Shown here piece by piece: positions 5,918 to 10,412 of a stretch of DNA of 10,412 bases. The stretch spans positions 1 through 10,412 of the forward strand of contig DASCMO010000192.1 of the NCBI GenBank assembly GCA_036010965.1, given 5' to 3'. This DNA is from GCA-2686265 sp036010965 (GTDB lineage: Bacteria; Planctomycetota; UBA1135; GCA-002686595). Positions within the stretch are counted from its first letter, which is position 1; every line of letters begins with the position of its first letter. Under the pieces are notes generated by a model that made no database searches, was not told where the DNA came from, and saw only the letters and a list, made by a program, of their open reading frames with translations. Made by a program: the position numbers and the translations under genes.

Positions 5918-7355
5918 GCAGCGCCGCCGTCTCCTCGGCCACGGCCTCGACGCACTCGCGCACGCGCTCGATGTGCGTCCGGAAGGACAGCACGCAGATG
6001 CGCAGGGTGAAGCGCCCGCCCAGTGAGGTGGGCGTGATGTAGAAACGCCGGCGGGCGTTGACGCGTTCGAGGAGCTCTCGATTGAGGCGCTCGGTCTCGC
6101 TCGTGTCGCGTCCATCGCATGCGATGCGGAAGGCGAGCAGGGAGAGCTGGGGTTCGGCGACCAGCTCGATCCCCTCGATCTCGCCCAGAGCGTCCGCGGC
6201 CCAGCGCGCGAGGTCGAGCTTCTCGTCGAGGTTCGTGCGGAAGGGGCCGATGCCGTGCAGGACAATCGGCAGCCACACGCGCAGACCGCGGCAGTCGCGG
6301 GAGAGCTCGGGTGAGATCTCACAGAAGTCGATGCGCCCGTCTTCTCCCTGCAAGTGGGGCATGTAGTCGGCCGCGATGCTGTGGGTGCGGTGCAGGTCGC
6401 CCAGATCGCGTGCGAGCAAGCAGCCGGTCCCGTAAGGGAGGAAGAGCCCCTTGTGGGGGTCGAGGGTGATCGAGTCCGCCCGTTCGATGCCCGCAAGGGC
6501 CGCGGAGCCGCGCTCGGTCAGGGTGAAGAACCCGCCGTAGGCGGCGTCGACGTGTAGCCACAGCTCTTCGGACCGGGCGAGGTCTGCCAGGCCGCGCAGG
6601 TCGTCCACTGCGCCGGTGTTCGTCGTGCCGGCGGTGGCGCAGACCATGAAGGGGCGCAGCCCCGCCGCGCGGTCGGCGGCGACGGCCCGGGCCAGCTCGT
6701 CGAGGCGCATGCGGAACGAGCCGTCACAGGGGATGGCGCGCACGCGAGCGGGCGTGAACCCCGCCAGCACTCCGGCCTTGGCGACGCTGTGGTGTGCCTG
6801 GTCGGAGGCGTAGAGGACGCCGTTGGCCGCCTCGTCCCCCAGTCGAGAGCGGCGTGCCGTGACGACTGCCGACCAGTTGGCGAGGGAACCGCCGGTGGTC
6901 AGGAAGCCACCGCTGGAGCTCGGGTATCCCATCAGGTCGCAGAACCAGCGCACGACCGTGCTCTCGAGCTGCGCCAGAGCCGGGGCCGCGGCCCAGACGC
7001 CCACGAAGCGATTGACCGCGCCGGCGATCAGGTCCGCCACGGCGGCTTCCGGCAGGCCACCGCCTGGGATGAAGGCCATGTATCCAGGGCCAGCTGTCTG
7101 GAAGCCCACCGGCACTACGCGCTCGAAGAGCAGGTCGAGCACCTGCTCGACGTCGGTCGCGGACTGGGGCAAGGCGCCCTCGACTGATCGCGCGGCCTCA
7201 TCGGCGCCCTCCGGGGCGATGGCGGGTTGTTCCGCGAGTGTGTCGAGATAGTGGGCGACGCGCCGACCGGTGCGCTCCAGGAGGTCCTGGAACTGCTCTC
7301 CGGAGAGTTCGAGACAGCGATCGACTTCGATGGGAGGGTCGTCGGCGGGATCCAT
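5895..7355 (-). CDS. PLP-dependent group II decarboxylase, aromatic-amino-acid-decarboxylase-like
   Basis: Fold-type I PLP enzyme of the group II decarboxylase family, which removes CO2 from amino acids such as tryptophan, tyrosine/DOPA or glutamate/aspartate. It is 486 residues from the ATG at 7355, a normal length. Visible are GPGYMAFIP at 89-97, LTTGGSLAN at 152-160, the PLP-stacking His188 in SDQAHHSV, ATAGTTNTGAVDD at 240-252, PLP-ring Asp270 in HVDAAYGG, and the Schiff-base Lys302 in LDPHKGLFLPYG. The overall pattern is nearer to aromatic amino acid decarboxylases than to GadB, but the substrate cannot be read from sequence. An in-frame ATG at 7403 would add 16 residues; neither start has a Shine-Dalgarno, and I prefer 7355 because family-like sequence begins there. 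The frame stays open to 8435 opposite manA, which is a GC artefact. It is a single gene between two plus-strand units, with no amine transporter beside it. Confidence 0.9.
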   Translation of the reverse strand: MDPADDPPIEVDRCLELSGEQFQDLLERTGRRVAHYLDTLAEQPAIAPEGADEAARSVEGALPQSATDVEQVLDLLFERVVPVGFQTAGPGYMAFIPGGGLPEAAVADLIAGAVNRFVGVWAAAPALAQLESTVVRWFCDLMGYPSSSGGFLTTGGSLANWSAVVTARRSRLGDEAANGVLYASDQAHHSVAKAGVLAGFTPARVRAIPCDGSFRMRLDELARAVAADRAAGLRPFMVCATAGTTNTGAVDDLRGLADLARSEELWLHVDAAYGGFFTLTERGSAALAGIERADSITLDPHKGLFLPYGTGCLLARDLGDLHRTHSIAADYMPHLQGEDGRIDFCEISPELSRDCRGLRVWLPIVLHGIGPFRTNLDEKLDLARWAADALGEIEGIELVAEPQLSLLAFRIACDGRDTSETERLNRELLERVNARRRFYITPTSLGGRFTLRICVLSFRTHIERVRECVEAVAEETAALLRERSKP

Positions 7356-7418
7356 GCTGGGGGAGCCGGCCCACACGCGGAGCACGGCCGAGTCGCTGAC
7401 CATGTGGCGCGACGGATT

Positions 7419-7436
7419 GGGGGTGGGGGGGCGGGG
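7419..7436 (+). promoter_or_regulatory. G-run with G-quadruplex pattern in the divergent promoter region
   Basis: The plus strand carries runs of 5, 7 and 4 G separated by a single T (7424) and a single C (7432). Splitting the 7-run gives four G tracts with one-base loops, the pattern of a very stable parallel quadruplex. It lies in the 114-base gap between the decarboxylase and manA, 33 bases before the manA GTG and just upstream of the alternative decarboxylase start. The pattern is directly visible; folding and any regulatory role are inference. Apart from this and the hexamers near 7449-7458, the gap shows nothing I can name. Confidence 0.45.
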
Positions 7437-7469
7437 TTGCGCGCGAGTACGGTACCCTGTCGGGCCACC

Positions 7470-8492
7470 GTGAGCGCCGCCGAACCCGTCGACCCCGCCC
7501 TCTGCCAGCCCTTGCGCTTTGACCGCGCCTGTCTGGAGAAGGTATGGGGCGGGCGCACCCTCGAAGAGACGCCGGGCATCGAGCTGGAGATAGAGGGCCC
7601 GGTGGGGGAGATCTGGGAACTCGTCGATCGTGAGGAGCACAACTCGAAGGTGATCTCCGGACCTCTGACCGGGCGTTCCCTGCGCGGGCTGCTGGAAGAC
7701 GAGCCGCAGGCCATGCTGGGTCGCACGAGTCGTACCGATCGTGAGCGCTTTCCGCTCCTGATCAAGTACCTGTGCGCCAACCGTCCCTTGAGCGTCCAGG
7801 TCCACCCGGACGACGCCGCGGCGCGACGGATGCACTTGAGCGACTCGGGCAAGTGCGAGGCGTGGTACATCCTCGCGGCCGAGCCCGGCAGCGTGCTCTA
7901 CCTCGGCCTGCAGCCCGGTGTGGATGCCGCGACCTTCGCGGCCCAGGCCGGCGGCCCCGGCGTGGCCGACCTCCTGATGGCCTGGCCCGCCCACGCCGGC
8001 CAGTTCGCCCTCGTGCCCGCCGGCACCCTGCACTCGATCGGCGCGGGCGTCACCCTGGTCGAGATCCAGCAGAACTCGGACGCGACCTTTCGCCTCTACG
8101 ATTGGGATCGCTTGGGTCTCGACGGCGAACCGCGCCAGATGCACGTGGAGCAGGCCTTGCTGGCGCTGGACTACGAAGCGCAGGTCGCGGGCCCTGTGAC
8201 GCCGAACCTCGAGGAGCGTTCCGAGGGCAACCGCGGGTCCGTGCTCCACGACGGCGAGCACTTCGGCGTCGAACTGCTCGAGGTGGGGACGCGCATCGAT
8301 CTCGAAACGGACGACCTGGCCGTGATCTACATCGTCACCGTGGGCCGGGGCGGCATCGCTCGCGTGGCCGGCGGGGAGGGTCTGGCGATGGGCACCGGTG
8401 ACACGTGGTTCGTTCCGGCTTGCGTCGGCACCCACCGACTCGAGGCTCGCGGTGAGCCGATGAGCGTGCTACGCGTGGAGACGAGGGCCTGA
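7470..8492 (+). CDS. manA: Mannose-6-phosphate isomerase, type I, short form
   Basis: Cytoplasmic zinc cupin enzyme interconverting mannose-6-phosphate and fructose-6-phosphate, the entry to GDP-mannose and the exit for mannose catabolism. The product is 340 residues from GTG, similar to the Bacillus-type short isomerases (about 315) rather than the roughly 390-residue E. coli form. Seen in order: KVWGGRTLEE at 24-33, RFPLLIKYL, zinc ligands Gln110 and His112 in VQVHPDD, Glu130 in KCEAWYI, His188 in PAGTLHSIG, and the active-site arginine segment QQNSDATFRLYDWDR at 200-214. A second cupin-like barrel ends with GDTWFVPA. The frame is open upstream to 7227, but that stretch lies inside the decarboxylase; the GTG is the plausible start, without a Shine-Dalgarno. 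It begins a tight unit with the next two genes (2 bases to the pseudouridine synthase). Confidence 0.93.
   Translation: MSAAEPVDPALCQPLRFDRACLEKVWGGRTLEETPGIELEIEGPVGEIWELVDREEHNSKVISGPLTGRSLRGLLEDEPQAMLGRTSRTDRERFPLLIKYLCANRPLSVQVHPDDAAARRMHLSDSGKCEAWYILAAEPGSVLYLGLQPGVDAATFAAQAGGPGVADLLMAWPAHAGQFALVPAGTLHSIGAGVTLVEIQQNSDATFRLYDWDRLGLDGEPRQMHVEQALLALDYEAQVAGPVTPNLEERSEGNRGSVLHDGEHFGVELLEVGTRIDLETDDLAVIYIVTVGRGGIARVAGGEGLAMGTGDTWFVPACVGTHRLEARGEPMSVLRVETRA
8483..8487 (+). promoter_or_regulatory. Shine-Dalgarno of the pseudouridine synthase gene
   Basis: GAGGG lies within the last codons of manA, 7 bases before the ATG at 8495. It supports that start, and so the long basic N-terminal tail as truly translated. 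Confidence 0.55.
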
Positions 8493-8494
8493 CG

Positions 8495-9493
8495 ATGGCG
8501 CGCGCACCGAAGAGGTCCGATGGCACGAGCAGGCCTAAGGGAGGCTCCCGTTCGCGGAGCGGGTCGAAGGCCGCGGGCGGGCGCGGCGGTTCCACGGGCG
8601 CTCGGAAGAAGAAAGTCGCCGGAGGGGGCACCCGCGCCAAGAAGGCCACGGCGGCGGCGAGCGGTCCGGCGGCCGACGGGCTCGTGCGCCTGAACAAGCT
8701 GCTCGCGGACAACGGCGTGGCCTCGCGGCGGGCCGCCGACGAGCTGATCGCGGCCGGCAAGGTCAGCGTCGACGGCGAGCGCACGACGACCCTCGGCCTG
8801 CGCGTCGACCCCGACCAGCACGTGGTCGAGGTGAACGGCGAGATCCTGCGCTCTGCGAAGGGGCAGCGCAGGACCTACTACCTGCTCAACAAGCCGTCGG
8901 GCGTGGTCTGCACCAATGAGCGCCGCGAGACGCGTCCGCGGGCCGTGGATCTGATCACCGACCGCAACAAGGGCCGCATCTACACGGTCGGTCGTCTCGA
9001 CGAGCAGAGCAAGGGACTGCTGCTCTTGACCAACGACGGTGACTTCGCCAACCGCGTCATGCATCCGCGCTACGGCGTGAGCAAGACCTACATGGTCAAG
9101 CTGCGCGGCCGCGCGGAAGACGACGATCTCAATGCGATTCGGGACGGCGTCTACCTTTCGGGCAAGAAGACGCAGGGCGTGAGGATCCTGATCCGCAAGC
9201 GCTCGCGGGATACCACGCACTTGATGGTGGTCCTGCACGAGGGCGTCAACCGGGAGATTCGCCGCATGTTCGCCCGGTTCGGCTTCAAGGTCATGGACCT
9301 CAAGCGGGCACGTATCGGCCATCTGACGGACCGGGGGCTGAAGATCGGTTCGTGGCGTCCTCTGACGCGCGTGGAGGTCGAGGAGTTGCTGGCCATCAGC
9401 GATGGCGCGCCGGAGCCCGAGCCGCGATCCTCTCGCGGTTCGATGGGCCGCGCCGGGCGCGGTCGCGGTCCTCGCGGAGGCCGGAGAGGCTGA
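8495..9493 (+). CDS. rluB: 23S rRNA pseudouridine synthase, RsuA/RluB family, with basic tails
   Basis: Converts uridine to pseudouridine in rRNA; in E. coli RluB targets U2605 of 23S rRNA. The product is 332 residues. Residues 1-62 are a Lys/Arg/Ser/Gly/Ala-rich, low-complexity tail. An S4 RNA-binding domain follows at about 63-110 (RLNKLLADNGVASRRAADELI). The catalytic domain shows YYLLNKPSGVVCT at 128-140, catalytic Asp169 in GRLDEQSKGLLLLTNDGD, KTYMVKLRG at 197-205, and HEGVNREIRRMF at 248-259. Residues 304-332 are a second basic tail with RGRG and RGG elements. The usual Thr after the catalytic GRLD motif is Ser172, a mild change. The family also includes RluE, RluF and RsuA, so the exact target is inferred and the symbol is tentative. 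Its stop touches the next ATG (TGAATG), pointing to one mRNA. Confidence 0.88.
   Translation: MARAPKRSDGTSRPKGGSRSRSGSKAAGGRGGSTGARKKKVAGGGTRAKKATAAASGPAADGLVRLNKLLADNGVASRRAADELIAAGKVSVDGERTTTLGLRVDPDQHVVEVNGEILRSAKGQRRTYYLLNKPSGVVCTNERRETRPRAVDLITDRNKGRIYTVGRLDEQSKGLLLLTNDGDFANRVMHPRYGVSKTYMVKLRGRAEDDDLNAIRDGVYLSGKKTQGVRILIRKRSRDTTHLMVVLHEGVNREIRRMFARFGFKVMDLKRARIGHLTDRGLKIGSWRPLTRVEVEELLAISDGAPEPEPRSSRGSMGRAGRGRGPRGGRRG
9483..9489 (+). promoter_or_regulatory. Shine-Dalgarno of the M16 peptidase gene
   Basis: GGAGAGG ends 4 bases before the ATG at 9494 and lies in the last codons of the pseudouridine synthase gene. It favours this ATG over the internal ATG at codon 38. Confidence 0.5.
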
Positions 9494-10412
9494 ATGGCCC
9501 GCCACGCTCGGACTTCCCCGGCGCTCAGACCCACCGCTCCAGCCCGCTCTTCCCCCGCGCTGCTGGGCGGCGCCCGCATCCGGGAGCACCGGCTGCGCAA
9601 CGGTATGCGCGTGCTGCTCGCCGAGCGGCACGAGGACCCGGTGGTGGCTGTGATGCTCCTCTACCGTGCCGGCGGGCGCACCGAGAGCGAGCACGAGGCG
9701 GGTGTCTCCCATTTTCTTGAGCACATGATGTTCAAGGGCAGCGCTGCCTTCGGCAAGGGCGCCATCGACCTTGCGACGACGGTCTTGGGCGGATCCAACA
9801 ACGCCTACACGACGGCCGACCACACGGGCTACTGGTTCGAGTTCGCCTCCGATCGCTGGGAGAAGGCGCTGGAGATCGAGGCCGACCGCATGCGCGGATT
9901 GACCCTCGACCCGGCGGAGTTCGCGGCCGAGAAGGCCGTCGTCCTCGAGGAGCTGGCCATGGGCGAGGACGACCCCTGGCGCAGGCTCTCGACAGCGGTC
10001 GGCGCGGCGCTCTTTCCACGCCACCCCTACGGGCGGCCGGTCGTGGGCTATGTGGACACCCTGAACCGGATGAGCGTCGAGGACATGCGCGCCTACTACG
10101 AGCGCTTCTACCATCCCGGCAACGCCACCCTGGTGGTCTGCGGCGATGTGCGCCCCGCATCGGCCTTGCGCCTCATCCGGCGGCACTTCGGTGGCATCGA
10201 GTCGGGTGTGCCCCACGATCAGGCGGACTGCTACCGGGCGCAGATCTCCGAGCCCGCGGGCGAGGTCCGTCTTGAGACAACCTGGGACGATTCCGTCCGT
10301 CGGCTCTGCATGGCCTGGCCCACGGTTCCCGTCGGCGTCGACGAGGACTACGCCTTCGACTTTGTCTCGACGATCCTCACCACGGGCCGCCTCTCGCGCC
10401 TGTACCGTCGGC
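9494..10412 (+). CDS. M16 family zinc peptidase, 3' end missing
   Basis: Member of the pitrilysin/mitochondrial-processing-peptidase family of zinc proteases, which degrade or process peptides. I translated 306 codons by hand; the frame runs off the window. Visible are the family start RLRNGMRVLLAER at 33-45, VMLLYRAGGRTE, the inverted zinc motif HFLEH with His73, Glu76 and His77, LGGSNNAYTTADHT at 98-111, and the distal acidic pair Glu146 and Glu153, spaced as in pitrilysin, where the second is the third zinc ligand. HPYGRPVVGY and FYHPGNATLVVCGDV complete the N-terminal M16 domain. A C-terminal inactive M16 domain has begun near the end. The first 26 residues are Arg/Pro/Ala/Ser-rich, not hydrophobic, so no signal peptide is evident and a cytoplasmic place is likely. 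It starts directly at the stop of the preceding gene. Single-unit members are about 420-470 residues; the full length here is unknown. Confidence 0.92.
   Translation, partial: MARHARTSPALRPTAPARSSPALLGGARIREHRLRNGMRVLLAERHEDPVVAVMLLYRAGGRTESEHEAGVSHFLEHMMFKGSAAFGKGAIDLATTVLGGSNNAYTTADHTGYWFEFASDRWEKALEIEADRMRGLTLDPAEFAAEKAVVLEELAMGEDDPWRRLSTAVGAALFPRHPYGRPVVGYVDTLNRMSVEDMRAYYERFYHPGNATLVVCGDVRPASALRLIRRHFGGIESGVPHDQADCYRAQISEPAGEVRLETTWDDSVRRLCMAWPTVPVGVDEDYAFDFVSTILTTGRLSRLYRR

Noticed and set aside
809..7355. A dedicated PLP system linking pdxJ with the decarboxylase
   Set aside because: The two genes lie more than 4 kb apart in separate units with unrelated genes between them. PLP is needed by many enzymes, so proximity alone is not evidence.
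7356..8435. Minus-strand open frame continuing 1 kb upstream of the decarboxylase, opposite manA
   Set aside because: It is antisense to a fully motif-supported manA, shows no recognisable protein pattern, and long stop-free antisense frames are expected at this GC content.
8327..10216. 629-codon minus-strand open frame opposite the pseudouridine synthase and M16 genes
   Set aside because: It runs across two clearly real plus-strand genes and their junction. Its translation is Arg/Ala/Pro/His-rich with no family motif, typical of a GC shadow.

Overview
The window is very GC-rich and tightly packed with ordinary bacterial chromosomal genes. I see no tRNA or rRNA gene, insertion sequence, phage gene, CRISPR array or long repeat. 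The gene set is DXP-dependent vitamin B6 synthesis, diaminopimelate/lysine synthesis, RsmD and RluB rRNA modification, RecN repair and an M16 zinc protease. It points to a high-GC, probably Gram-negative bacterium, for example Planctomycetota, Acidobacteriota or Myxococcota. That placement is inference from gene content and composition only.

Layout: (A) 1-1525, minus strand: pdxJ followed 22 bases later by dapA, whose 3' end lies outside the window. (B) 1631-5917, plus strand: rsmD overlaps nagA by 4 bases in a TTGA junction, followed by an unrecognised secreted protein and recN. (C) 5895-7355, minus strand: one PLP-dependent group II decarboxylase, whose 3' end overlaps the 3' end of recN by 23 bases. 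(D) 7470-10412, plus strand: manA, an RluB-type pseudouridine synthase and an M16 peptidase cut by the window end. These three have almost no space between them and look like one operon.

The two divergent gaps, 1526-1630 (105 bases) and 7356-7469 (114 bases), are the natural promoter regions. The second holds a G-run with the pattern of a G-quadruplex. rsmD and manA both start with GTG, lack a well-placed Shine-Dalgarno, and have a -10-like hexamer only 6-11 bases upstream. This raises the possibility of leaderless or near-leaderless mRNAs.

The genes mix several pathways: cell-wall precursors (DapA makes the diaminopimelate precursor; NagA frees glucosamine-6-phosphate from amino-sugar recycling), hexose phosphate interconversion (ManA), cofactor synthesis (PdxJ makes the PLP vitamer that the nearby decarboxylase needs), rRNA modification and DNA repair. 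I found no convincing new multi-gene system. The less ordinary points are the orphan secreted protein at 3414-4049, a replaced ligand-loop histidine in PdxJ, the G-rich element, the recN/decarboxylase overlap with a hairpin in it, and the long basic tails of the pseudouridine synthase.
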